Origin: Mycobacterium sp. E1214
Lineage (GTDB): Bacteria; Actinomycetota; Actinomycetes; Mycobacteriales; Mycobacteriaceae
Direction of reading: 5' to 3'
Assembly: GCF_001666755.1 (NCBI RefSeq)
Contig: NZ_LZJC01000122.1
Coordinates: 1 to 39,225, forward strand
Length of the DNA: 39,225 nt
Shown here: positions 1-7,221 of the stretch, piece after piece
Numbering within the stretch: position 1 is the first letter of the stretch
Layout: the number at the start of each line of letters is the position of its first letter
Position numbers and translations under genes: made by a program
Notes under the pieces: model-generated
Databases searched by the model: none
What the model was told of the DNA's origin: nothing
Seen by the model: the letters and a program-made list of their open reading frames with translations, nothing else

Positions 1-181
1 GGCCCCATCCGGGCGGCGGCGGCGGCGGAGCTGCCCACCCGACCGGTCCCGGCGGGGGCGGCGGGCCCCACGGGTGCGCGCTGGCGACGCCCGCTCCGAT
101 GCCCGTAGCGGCGATAGCCATTCCCCCACACAACGCCGTGGCCCCCACCAGTCGACGGAGCTTTACGGTGCGCGATGCCAT
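1..181 (-). CDS. Small proline-rich secreted protein, 3' end outside window
   Basis: An open frame starts at ATG 181 and reads off the left edge after 60 codons with no stop. A purine-rich ribosome site (GGGAG) lies about 8 bases upstream. The first 35 residues form a Sec signal peptide: a basic start (MASRTVKLRR), a hydrophobic Ala/Gly core, and a probable signal-peptidase site after ASA at about residues 33-35. The visible mature part is Pro/Gly/Trp-rich (HPWGPPPPPG, then a run of six prolines). Small exported Pro-rich proteins of this kind are common in mycobacteria and their function is usually unknown. I do not recognise a named family. It probably forms its own unit, separated by about 135 bases from the transporter gene on the same strand. 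Confidence 0.75.
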   Translation of the reverse strand, partial: MASRTVKLRRLVGATALCGGMAIAATGIGAGVASAHPWGPPPPPGPVGWAAPPPPPPGWG

Positions 182-316
182 CGTTTTCTCCCTTCATTCG
201 GCGTAACACCAACGACGCTAATGAAGGGCGATGGGCCCGACCTTTCGATAACCTATGTTTTTGCTGTACTTCGGGAATCCGTCGCCCACCTGGGCTTATG
301 CGGCGGAAGGACGGCC

Positions 317-1612
317 TCAAACCCATCCGAGGGTTTGCGGGACCATGTACAACCCGAAGGCTATCACCACCAGGCACAGCGCCCAGGTCACGTATTTGTG
401 GGCGCCGCGCATGCGCCACTGCTCGGGCAGCGCCTTGGCCTCCAGCGCCAGCAGCAGGCCCAGCACAATCGGCAACAGCAGGGCGTTCATCACCTCGACG
501 TCCAGCGCGAGGTTGACCAGGTCGACGCTGGCCAGCACGAGTATCGCGCCGACGATGTGCGCCAGCGCGTAGGTCAGGTAGAACTTGGCGGTCTCGCGGT
601 TGGGCCGCTCGTTGAGCGTGTGCCGCCACTTGAACACCTCGGCCAGGCCCCATGCCCCGGCCAGGGAGGCGACGATCGCGGCCACCAGCGCCGCGCCCAG
701 CATGCCCAGCCCAAACAGCACCGTCCCCCCGGTGTGACCCAGGTACGGCGTGAGCGATTCGGCGATCTGACCGACGGTGTCCAGCGACACCCCGCCCTCG
801 TGGGCCCCGACCGTCGACGCCATGGTCACCACCACCGCGATCATGATCAGCTGGGTCAGTACCGCGCCGGCGGCGGTGTCGTAGCGCTCCTGACGAATGG
901 TCGTCTCCGACAACCGCTTATCGACCACCGCGGCCTGCTGGTAGAAGATCATCCACGGCATGATGACGGCGCCGACGTTGGCCGCCACCAGCATCAGGTA
1001 CGACGAGTTGCCCAGCGGCATCGACGACAATCCGCCGACCAGCGCCGAGAGGCTGGGCCGCGCCATGAGCATGGCGATCAGGAAGGCCAGTTCGGCGGCG
1101 CCGATGATCAGCCCGATGCGCTCGACGCGCCGGTAGCTGCCGGTCAGCGCCAGCGCCAGCAACGCGACCGTGGCGATCGGGATGCTCACCCACCGGGAGA
1201 CGCCGAACAATTCCCCCACCCCGGCCACGCCGGCGAACTCGGTCAACAGCGCCCCGATCGCCGACGCGAACAGCGTGAACGCCGACACCCACGCCCAGCC
1301 GCGGCCGAACTTCTCGCGGATCAGGGCGCCGTGTCCGCGCCGGGTGACGATGCCCAGGCGCACGGTCATCTCCTGGACGACGTAGAGAACCGGCATCAGG
1401 ATGAGCTGCGGCAGCACCATCCGGTAACCCCACTGCGCGCCGGACTGCGACGCGGTGATCAGCGAGCCGGCGTCCGTGTCTGCCAGCATCACCACCAGGC
1501 CCGGTCCCCACACCGACAGCACTCCCCAGCGCAGCCAGCGACCGCGCGTCCGCAGCGACACCGATGCCGGGCCGCCGGACTCGTCCGCGACCGCCGTGCC
1601 AGATTCGACCAC
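317..1612 (-). CDS. NRAMP-family divalent metal transporter (variant site)
   Basis: This is a 431-residue integral membrane protein with about 11 hydrophobic segments, matching the NRAMP/SLC11 (MntH) proton-coupled metal transporters in length and pattern. The helix-1 motif, normally DPGN, is DTDAGS at residues 45-50. The helix-6 motif, normally MPH, is MPW at 218-220 in the context GAVIMPWMIFYQQ. TEFAGVAG at 124-131 corresponds to the family's conserved helix-3 segment. The replacements mean the metal preference cannot be assumed to be Mn/Fe; NRAMP-related magnesium transporters also have altered motifs. The start is GTG 1612 with a GGGAGGGGG ribosome site upstream. An IdeR/DtxR-like box lies 51-69 bases upstream, suggesting metal-dependent repression. 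This is not the usual mycobacterial mntH. Family assignment is firm; the substrate is not. Confidence 0.88.
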   Translation of the reverse strand: MVESGTAVADESGGPASVSLRTRGRWLRWGVLSVWGPGLVVMLADTDAGSLITASQSGAQWGYRMVLPQLILMPVLYVVQEMTVRLGIVTRRGHGALIREKFGRGWAWVSAFTLFASAIGALLTEFAGVAGVGELFGVSRWVSIPIATVALLALALTGSYRRVERIGLIIGAAELAFLIAMLMARPSLSALVGGLSSMPLGNSSYLMLVAANVGAVIMPWMIFYQQAAVVDKRLSETTIRQERYDTAAGAVLTQLIMIAVVVTMASTVGAHEGGVSLDTVGQIAESLTPYLGHTGGTVLFGLGMLGAALVAAIVASLAGAWGLAEVFKWRHTLNERPNRETAKFYLTYALAHIVGAILVLASVDLVNLALDVEVMNALLLPIVLGLLLALEAKALPEQWRMRGAHKYVTWALCLVVIAFGLYMVPQTLGWV

Positions 1613-1662
1613 CTGTCACCCCCTCCCGTGTTCGGCGGCGTTCGACCGCCCGAACCGGATCC

Positions 1663-1681
1663 TAAACTAAGGCTGCCCTAA
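1663..1681 (-). promoter_or_regulatory. IdeR/DtxR-like box in NRAMP promoter
   Basis: The minus strand reads TTAGGGCAGCCTTAGTTTA. Against the IdeR/DtxR consensus TTAGGTTAGSCTAACCTAA it matches at 13 of 19 positions, including the core TTAGGnnAGSCT. A possible -10 hexamer, TAGGAT (1659-1664), overlaps its downstream end, so a bound repressor would block RNA polymerase. Placement before a metal transporter fits. Binding is inferred only. Confidence 0.5.
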
Positions 1682-1746
1682 CCTGCGGGGGTTCGTGGTG
1701 AAAGTGCTGTTCTCGAGTACGGGACAGGGATGCTCGCCCGAGTCCG

Positions 1747-2253
1747 TCAGCGTGCGCCCCTGGCGCCGGCGCCCGCCCTCTGCCGAATGGTCAGGAACGC
1801 GGCGCACACCACGAGGACCGCGGTGGTGGCGATTTCGGAGATGAGCACGGTGGAGTTCAGCAACCACCGATCCGGGAGCCCGGAAATTCCCAACTCACGC
1901 TTGGCGTCGCCGACGAGCACCGCGGGATAGAGCAGGGACAGCGCGGCAACGCCGCAGGCGATGAGCGCGCACCCGCAGGCGACAAGCCCGAGCGGTTGCA
2001 CCCGCGTCGCGGCCCACAGGGCCCCGGCGGCCGAGATCGATGCGATCAACACCACCCACCCCGGTGCGCTGTCGACCATGCCGGTGAGCAGGGCACCGTA
2101 GTGGTTGCGGTGGTCGCCGATGTAGAAGCCGAGGCCGTTCCACCGAATGGGCACTCCAAGAGGGCTTACGTCGATCCACGGCAACAGCGTCAAGCCGGCG
2201 GATGCGACGGCCGCAACGACACCGACCCATCGAATCGACCTGTATGACAACAT
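1747..2253 (-). CDS. Four-helix membrane protein paired with the 775-residue protein
   Basis: This 168-residue protein has four hydrophobic segments, at about residues 8-26, 60-83, 87-110 and 133-157, with a charged C-terminal tail. The loop between the first two segments holds a polar stretch (RWNGLGFYIGDHRNHYG) that is probably extracytoplasmic. The start is ATG 2253, with a good ribosome site (TAGGAGCC) that overlaps the stop codon of the preceding gene at 2267. The two genes are 13 bases apart and almost certainly cotranscribed and translationally coupled. I do not recognise a characterised family. From memory, mycobacteria carry similar pairs of a large TPR-region-type gene and a small membrane protein gene (the Rv2081c/Rv2082 neighbourhood is one possible parallel). 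A membrane partner, anchor or protective role is speculation. Confidence 0.8.
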   Translation of the reverse strand: MLSYRSIRWVGVVAAVASAGLTLLPWIDVSPLGVPIRWNGLGFYIGDHRNHYGALLTGMVDSAPGWVVLIASISAAGALWAATRVQPLGLVACGCALIACGVAALSLLYPAVLVGDAKRELGISGLPDRWLLNSTVLISEIATTAVLVVCAAFLTIRQRAGAGARGAR

Positions 2254-2266
2254 ATTTCGAAGGCTC

Positions 2267-4594
2267 CTACGGGGTGCCCTGGTTCGGATGGGGCACGCCC
2301 ACGACGTTGTCGTAGCGCGTCGCCATCCACTCGTCCGGCGCCATCTTCTCCGCAGGCGGCAGCCCGATCGCCTGCGACACGGCGGGACCGATCACGCTGT
2401 CGTATTGACCCGCGGTGACCCCGGGGATTCTGGCCTTCACTTCGTCGAGCGTCGCGAGCCGCCCGTTGGGATGGTCCGCGTCGTGGATGACGTACTCGGG
2501 GGGAAGCGGCACGTTGTGCCCGGCCCCGAGCAACGCGTTCGCCATTCCCTGGTCCGCGTACCCGATGTCCAGCGGCTGGATCGGGTTCTCGTTCGGCCCG
2601 GTCGGCGGCGGGCCCAGGATGCTGTTCTCCAGGCCGTGCCCCAAGACGTTGAACGCGGGGCTGGCCGCCGTGCCGACCCCCGGCGGTAGACCCGCCGCCG
2701 TCGTCAGCCCGGTCAGCCCGGCTTCGTAGGCCTGTTTCTTTATCTCGTATTCGGACTGCTGCTGATGGAAGCCGTTGGTCTCGTTGGCGAGGTGGGCATT
2801 ATGGGTCCCGACGTCCACCAGACCCTTGAGGGTCGCGGCGTCGTAGAGCTGCGCGTCGTAACCGGAATGCGTGGTCTCGTTGCCGAATGCCGCCTCGTGA
2901 ACCACGGCCTGGGCATACGCCTGTCCGTTGAAATACGTCGCGGCGTCTTTGTCGCTGCCGATCACCGTGAAGATCTCCTTGGCCACCGGTAGCGCACCCG
3001 ATCGCGTGTTGCCCTCGTCGTCGAGCGGAGTGCCGAATTCGGGTAAGCCGCCGGAGGTGCCGGCAATGTTGTTCACGTACGGGCCCAGCCCGTGTGCCAT
3101 GCCCTGAACCAGTTTCGGGTCCATCTCGCCCAGGGTGTGATTGCCGGGCAGGTGCATCAGCTCCGGGTGATTGCCGATGTAGGAGCTGTAGGCATGGGCC
3201 GTCTCCCCGGCGAGCCGCGCTTCGGGACCTCGCGCCGCATCGCCGGTCCACGAGAACAGCGAGCTCACCGCGTCGCCGTGGTCTTGCCAGTAATGATGCG
3301 TGAGGTTCTGCAGGAACCGGTCGTGATCGGCGCCCGTCATGGCGTCGTGAACCACCTGGTGATCCGGCGACACCGCGGAGAGCACGTTGGAGACGGTCGG
3401 ATCGATGTTGGGCTTCAGGTCGCCGGCCTGGCCCTCTCCGGCCCGCCAGAAGGCGCCGTTCATCAGGGCCGACGCCTGCTTCATCATGCCCTTGTCGAGG
3501 TCGGTGTTGGCCTGCAGCGAGCGGTTGCCGTCCTTGACGATGCCGGCCAACTGGTTCAAGTGGCGAAGGTCGGGCCAGTGCGCGTTGAGCAGCTGTTGCA
3601 CGCTCTCGGGCAGCTGCGCGGCACCGCCGCGCAGGGTGTCCCCGCCCTGAACCGCGCCGACCTTCGTGTCCGTCTTCGGGAAGGTGATGTTCGGGTTGCT
3701 CATCAGCTGCAGCGAGTCGCCGATCATGCCCTTCTCGTCGCCGAGGCGCTGCTCGGCGGCCGTCAGCGCGTCCATGCTCATGCCGTGTTCCTGCGCTTGC
3801 AGCTGGCTCAGCACCGCCGCCTGCTCGGAGGTCAGCGGCGTCTTGCCGGCGACTTGCTCCGGCGACACCGAGTGCAGCACCCCGTTTACCCGCGCCGCGG
3901 CGCCCTTGTCGCCCGCGAGGGCGTCGGTGACGTCCTGCCGGGCCTGCTCGGGCGTCTCGGGCGCGTGCCCGTCGAAGCCCAGGACCCGTTCCGGGTCGTA
4001 GCCGTCGTCGGCCAGGCTCTTCTGCGCCTGGTGCAACGACTTCGTGTAGTTGTCGCGGGTGGCGCGCAATCGGTCGAGCGCGTCGCGGGTGTCATCGACC
4101 GCGTCGGCCTTCGCGGCTCGGATCAACGCCTCCAGCGCGTGCCGGTCGTCGGGGGTCAGGTCGGTGTGCTTGAGGTCCTCGGTTGCCGCGCCGATGATCC
4201 TGTCGAGCACCTCCAGCTTGTGCTCCAGCGCGGCGATTTCGGCGGCGCCGCTTTTCTGCGCGTCGGCCAGGTCGGCGGCGATCTTCTCCAGGTCGGCGCC
4301 GATCTTGGGCAGCTGCTCGGACTGCGCGCCCAGCGCCTTCGCGGTGCGCTGCACCTCGTCGGCGTCGTTGATGGGGCTGTTGCCGTTCTGGTGATTCCAC
4401 GCCGCGTCGAAGCGTTTGCGCGCCTGGTCGAAGGCGGCGTCGGCCTCGGCGGTGTGCCGGCCGGCCGCGTGGAACGCGTTGGCCAGGCCGGAGATCTGCC
4501 CCGGCTGGCCGGCCTGCAGTGTCCGGTTGATTTCCCAGGGATCTCCGCCGGCGCCCGCGATCAGCTCCGCGATGGACAGATACTTCAGCTGCAT
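2267..4594 (-). CDS. Large helical TPR-repeat-region protein with possible type VII-like N-terminus
   Basis: This 775-residue soluble-looking protein has no classical signal peptide. Residues 1-130 are helical and carry the pattern GGDPWEINRTLQAG, then AFHAAGRHTAEADAAF and ARKRFDAAWN. Mycobacterial relatives with this start are usually annotated TPR repeat region-containing protein, and the segment resembles WXG/LXG-like helical export domains. Residues about 130-250 look coiled-coil-like. The remainder is mostly helical, with a Gly/Pro-rich stretch near 650-690. I see no catalytic motif. The start is ATG 4594, chosen because the M-Q-L-K-Y-L-S start directly precedes the conserved segment. 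Its ribosome site is weak, and a 13-codon reading frame with a better site overlaps it. The next gene, a four-helix membrane protein, follows 13 bases later. Secretion and function are unproven. Confidence 0.82.
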   Translation of the reverse strand: MQLKYLSIAELIAGAGGDPWEINRTLQAGQPGQISGLANAFHAAGRHTAEADAAFDQARKRFDAAWNHQNGNSPINDADEVQRTAKALGAQSEQLPKIGADLEKIAADLADAQKSGAAEIAALEHKLEVLDRIIGAATEDLKHTDLTPDDRHALEALIRAAKADAVDDTRDALDRLRATRDNYTKSLHQAQKSLADDGYDPERVLGFDGHAPETPEQARQDVTDALAGDKGAAARVNGVLHSVSPEQVAGKTPLTSEQAAVLSQLQAQEHGMSMDALTAAEQRLGDEKGMIGDSLQLMSNPNITFPKTDTKVGAVQGGDTLRGGAAQLPESVQQLLNAHWPDLRHLNQLAGIVKDGNRSLQANTDLDKGMMKQASALMNGAFWRAGEGQAGDLKPNIDPTVSNVLSAVSPDHQVVHDAMTGADHDRFLQNLTHHYWQDHGDAVSSLFSWTGDAARGPEARLAGETAHAYSSYIGNHPELMHLPGNHTLGEMDPKLVQGMAHGLGPYVNNIAGTSGGLPEFGTPLDDEGNTRSGALPVAKEIFTVIGSDKDAATYFNGQAYAQAVVHEAAFGNETTHSGYDAQLYDAATLKGLVDVGTHNAHLANETNGFHQQQSEYEIKKQAYEAGLTGLTTAAGLPPGVGTAASPAFNVLGHGLENSILGPPPTGPNENPIQPLDIGYADQGMANALLGAGHNVPLPPEYVIHDADHPNGRLATLDEVKARIPGVTAGQYDSVIGPAVSQAIGLPPAEKMAPDEWMATRYDNVVGVPHPNQGTP

Positions 4595-4625
4595 GGCCCG
4601 CCCAGCAATCGCGTGTCGACGACCA
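4584..4625 (-). other. Possible 13-codon leader reading frame
   Basis: ATG 4625 follows a strong purine-rich ribosome site (AAAGGGGGCGGGG) and opens a 13-residue frame, MVVDTRLLGGPCS, whose TGA overlaps the start region of the 775-residue protein. The downstream ATG 4594 has only a weak site, so translation may be coupled through this short frame. It could also be chance in G-rich DNA. Confidence 0.3.
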
Positions 4626-4651
4626 TCCCCGCCCCCTTTGTGCCGACCGCG

Positions 4652-4687
4652 CGCCTGCCACCAGGCGTTTGCCCCCTCCCCAGGGGG
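4652..4687. other. Two adjacent hairpins in divergent intergenic region
   Basis: CGCCTG-CCAC-CAGGCG (4652-4667) and CCCCCT-CCCC-AGGGGG (4672-4687) are perfect 6-bp stems with 4-base loops, five to six bases apart. They lie in the 201-base region between the minus-strand large helical protein and the plus-strand DMT transporter, and would sit in the 5' leader of the former. I do not recognise a known riboswitch. Confidence 0.4.
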
Positions 4688-4795
4688 ACGACGGTCGCGT
4701 CGAGCAAAAGCATATTTTGGCCGGCGACACCCGCACCAGTCACCAGCCACCCGCGGCGAGTTAGCCGGGGCGGTGCGGAGGGTATTCACGGCGCC

Positions 4796-5737
4796 ATGGG
4801 GTGGGTCTCTGTACACGCGGTCGCGATCGGCTCGGCACTGCTGTCGGCGTTCTGGGCTGCCGTGGGCATCGTCGTCCGGCAACGCGCCGCGCAGCGCGTT
4901 CCCGGCGCCGAGGCGCTGTCGTCGACCATGGCGACCTCCTTGGTCCGCCAGCCGCAGTGGTGGGCGGGGCTGATCGCGGCCGTCGCCGGCTTCGTGTTCC
5001 AGGCCATCGCCCTGGCCCATGGCTCGCTGCTGTTGGTGCAACCGCTGCTGGTCTCCTCGCTGCTGTTCGCCCTGCCCATGAGCGCGCGGCTGTGCCACCA
5101 GCGCATCAGCTGGGTCCAGTGGGGCTGGGCGACGCTGCTGACGGCCGCGCTGGCGGTGTTCGTTCTCGTCGGGCAGCCCCGCGAAGGCCACAGCCGACCT
5201 CCGATCCCGGCGTGGACGCTGGCGCTGGCCATCGCCGTGCCGTCGGTGCTGGTCTGCATCACGGCCGCGCACCGCGCCGCCGGCCGCGTCCGCGCGATCC
5301 TGCTCGGCGCCGCAGTGGCCGTGCTGCTCGGCATGATCGCCGTGGTCACGAAGGTCTGCACGCACCGGTTCTCGGTGGGGGGATGGCACGCGCTGCTGAC
5401 GGTTCCCGCGCCCTACGTGCTGATCGCGCTGGCCGCAACCGTGATGGTGGTGCAAAGCTCCGCGTTCCATGCCGGCGCCCTGCAAGCGTCCGTGCCGATC
5501 ATGCTCGTCGGCGAGCCCATCGTCGCGGTGTTGCTCGGGGTGATCGTGCTCGGTGATCACGTGGCGGTGGGCGGCGTTGCGGCGCCGGTTCTCGCCGCCG
5601 CCGTCGTGGCGATGGTGGCGGCGACGGTAGCGCTGGGCCGCAGCCAGGCCATCGAGGCGAGCGAACCCCCCGCGCCGTCGAAGCGGGTGCCATCGGATCC
5701 GGGCTGCGAACCGGTGGCCGCCGCCCGGATTACTTAG
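4796..5737 (+). CDS. DMT-superfamily (EamA/NIPA-like) membrane transporter
   Basis: This 313-residue integral membrane protein has nine to ten hydrophobic helices in two similar halves, as in the drug/metabolite transporter superfamily. The second half contains HAGALQASVPIMLVGEPIVA followed by VLLGVIVLGDHV, the typical DMT segment in which a helix break with conserved Pro and Glu precedes the last helices. The overall pattern also resembles the NIPA-type branch. The C-terminal 30 residues are a charged cytoplasmic tail. The start is ATG 4796, where the hydrophobic protein begins, with GGAGGG about 12 bases upstream. It is transcribed divergently from the large helical protein gene. The substrate cannot be deduced; export of small metabolites or cation transport are both possible. 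Confidence 0.8.
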   Translation: MGWVSVHAVAIGSALLSAFWAAVGIVVRQRAAQRVPGAEALSSTMATSLVRQPQWWAGLIAAVAGFVFQAIALAHGSLLLVQPLLVSSLLFALPMSARLCHQRISWVQWGWATLLTAALAVFVLVGQPREGHSRPPIPAWTLALAIAVPSVLVCITAAHRAAGRVRAILLGAAVAVLLGMIAVVTKVCTHRFSVGGWHALLTVPAPYVLIALAATVMVVQSSAFHAGALQASVPIMLVGEPIVAVLLGVIVLGDHVAVGGVAAPVLAAAVVAMVAATVALGRSQAIEASEPPAPSKRVPSDPGCEPVAAARIT

Positions 5738-5814
5738 ATCACACAACCATTGAGTAGTCCGCTGAGATATCGTCAAGGCTGGCGTTGAGCAGTCGTTTCA
5801 AGGAGGGCGCAAAG

Positions 5815-6060
5815 ATGAACGCATTGAGGTCCGTCGGCTTGGCCGTGGTGACGGCCGTTGCCCCCTTCACGATCCTGTTCGCGAGCGGTCCGGCCTACGC
5901 GGACAACAACAACGAGTTCGGTCAGCCGTGCTCCCCGGAGGGGACGAAGCTGTGGGGCCGCGGCGGCCCGATCTTCTGCGCGCGCCAGGCCGACGGGAAC
6001 CTGCAGTGGGTGCCGATTCGCCCGCAAGACCTGTGCGTGGCGTTCTGCGATCGACCCTGA
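5815..6060 (+). CDS. Small secreted four-cysteine protein
   Basis: This 81-residue precursor starts at ATG 5815, eight bases after an excellent ribosome site (AAGGAGG). An upstream in-frame TTG at 5785 precedes that site and is unlikely. Residues 1-29 form a Sec signal peptide ending AYA, giving a mature protein of about 52 residues starting DNNNEFG. The mature part has four cysteines (contexts QPCSP, IFCAR, DLCVA, AFCDR), enough for two disulfide bonds in the oxidising cell envelope. Similar tiny secreted proteins occur widely in mycobacteria without known function. It stands alone between the DMT transporter and a small hypothetical gene. Confidence 0.82.
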   Translation: MNALRSVGLAVVTAVAPFTILFASGPAYADNNNEFGQPCSPEGTKLWGRGGPIFCARQADGNLQWVPIRPQDLCVAFCDRP

Positions 6061-6099
6061 CGCCCGCGCCCACGGCGCGATGAACCGGCACAGGCGACC

Positions 6100-6121
6100 C
6101 CTGCGACGAATCTCTCGCAGG
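6100..6121 (+). terminator. Possible hairpin terminator after secreted protein
   Basis: CCTGCGA and TCGCAGG form a perfect 7-bp stem with an 8-base loop, 40 bases after the stop codon of the four-cysteine protein. No T-run follows, which is common for mycobacterial terminators. Termination is inferred from position only. Confidence 0.4.
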
Positions 6122-6175
6122 CGGCCCGTTTCCCCCGCGACAGCTTGCTCTAGACGATAGGGGCATACAAAGGTT

Positions 6176-6379
6176 ATGAGCGGTCAACCCGAGGTGCGGC
6201 ACGACACGATCCGAGCGCCGCAACGCATGCCCGAGGTTCATGTCGAGGCGCTCGCGATGCAGAAGGCGCAACGCAAGACCCGACGGCGCGCTGTTGTCGA
6301 TCTGCAACTGGGCGACAGCCACCCCGTCGAGGGCGACGACCTGGAATGGTCCTTCAGCTACCGGGTGGCGCCGCAATAG
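6176..6379 (+). CDS. Small hypothetical protein, 67 residues
   Basis: This short frame runs from ATG 6176 to TAG 6379. It encodes a hydrophilic protein with a basic middle (QKAQRKTRRRAV) and an acidic end (VEGDDLEWSF). It has no signal peptide, membrane helix or recognised domain. Third codon positions are mostly G or C, which supports coding, but the ribosome site (AAAGG, about 4 bases away) is modest. It lies between the secreted four-cysteine protein and a tRNA gene on the other strand. It may be a real small gene or a chance frame. Confidence 0.45.
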   Translation: MSGQPEVRHDTIRAPQRMPEVHVEALAMQKAQRKTRRRAVVDLQLGDSHPVEGDDLEWSFSYRVAPQ

Positions 6380-6505
6380 GAGCGCGCCGCGGGCGCCGTC
6401 ACCCGCCGTGACGCGTTTGCGCACAGACCAATTCGCCCAACCGGGCCCGTCCCCTCACGCGGGGCGGCCCGGTCGCGTTCGGCTTGGCCGCGTCCACGGA
6501 AACTT

Positions 6506-6589
6506 TGGTGGCAGGTACAGGATTCGAACCTGTGAAGCTTTCGCGACGGATTTACAGTCCGCTCCCATTGGCCGCTCGGGCAACCTGCC
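6506..6589 (-). tRNA. tRNA-Tyr (anticodon GTA)
   Basis: Read on the minus strand, the 5' acceptor strand GGCAGGT pairs with ACCTGCC at the 3' end, followed by discriminator A and an encoded CCA. The anticodon loop reads CTGTAAA, giving GTA for tyrosine. The T-arm contains the standard GGTTCGAATCC. A long variable arm is present, as expected for bacterial tRNA-Tyr (class II), for a total of 84 bases including CCA. A TAACCT hexamer (6597-6602, minus strand) seven bases before the 5' end may be its -10 element. Confidence 0.96.
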
Positions 6590-6660
6590 GCATAGCAGGT
6601 TACAACGAGCGAGTAGACAAAGCACAAACGGCTAGCACTTCGAGGGAAGGGACGGATTGC

Positions 6661-7152
6661 ATGGCGGACTCATCGTTCGACATCGTCAGCAAAGTGGACC
6701 GTCAGGAGGTCGACAACGCGCTCAACCAGGCCGCCAAGGAGCTGGCCACCCGGTTCGACTTCCGCGGCACCGATTCGACGATCGCCTGGAAGGGCGACGA
6801 GGCTATCGAGTTGACGTCGTCGACCGAGGAACGCGTCAAGGCCGCCGTGGACGTCTTCAAGGAGAAATTGATCCGCCGCGACATCTCCATGAAGGCGTTC
6901 GACGCGGGTGAACCCCAAGCCTCCGGCAAGACCTACCGGGTCACCGGCACCATCAAGCAGGGCATCAGCAGCGAGAACGCCAAGAAGATCACCAAGCTGA
7001 TCCGCGACGACGGCCCGAAGACCGTCAAGACGCAGATCCAGGGCGAGGAGATCCGCGTCACCAGCAAGAAGCGCGACGACCTGCAGGCGGTGCAGGCGCT
7101 GCTGCGCAACGCCGACCTCGAGGTGGCGCTGCAGTTCGTCAACTACCGCTAG
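6661..7152 (+). CDS. YajQ family cyclic-di-GMP/nucleotide-binding protein
   Basis: This 163-residue protein is close to the standard YajQ length. It opens with the family signature [20 protein letters not shown], then the RFDFRGTDS segment, and ends with [11 protein letters not shown], all hallmarks of the family (two ferredoxin-like domains). Family members bind nucleotides or nucleic acid; some bind cyclic di-GMP and act with transcription factors. The mycobacterial role is not established. The M. tuberculosis counterpart is, from memory, Rv0566c. The start is ATG 6661 with GAGGGAAGGG about 10 bases upstream. It is followed on the same strand by a flavin monooxygenase 69 bases later, probably with its own promoter. 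Confidence 0.93.
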   Translation: MADSSFDIVSKVDRQEVDNALNQAAKELATRFDFRGTDSTIAWKGDEAIELTSSTEERVKAAVDVFKEKLIRRDISMKAFDAGEPQASGKTYRVTGTIKQGISSENAKKITKLIRDDGPKTVKTQIQGEEIRVTSKKRDDLQAVQALLRNADLEVALQFVNYR

Positions 7153-7221
7153 CCCGACCAACCGGTGGGTCTCTACGCTGATGACCACGCCTTGTCCCTT
7201 CACCGCTGAGCGAGGTTCACG

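Noticed and set aside
74..1681. 535-codon plus-strand open frame opposite the NRAMP gene
   Set aside because: Composition is His/Arg/Gln-rich with no domain; it is the antisense shadow of a clear membrane protein gene in GC-rich DNA.
4595..5776. N-terminal extension of the 775-residue protein (1169-codon frame)
   Set aside because: The extra residues are Arg/His/Gln-rich shadow of the DMT transporter on the other strand; the conserved protein begins at ATG 4594.
6506..6589. tRNA-Tyr as a prophage or island attachment site
   Set aside because: No integrase gene and no repeat of the tRNA 3' end are visible in the flanks.
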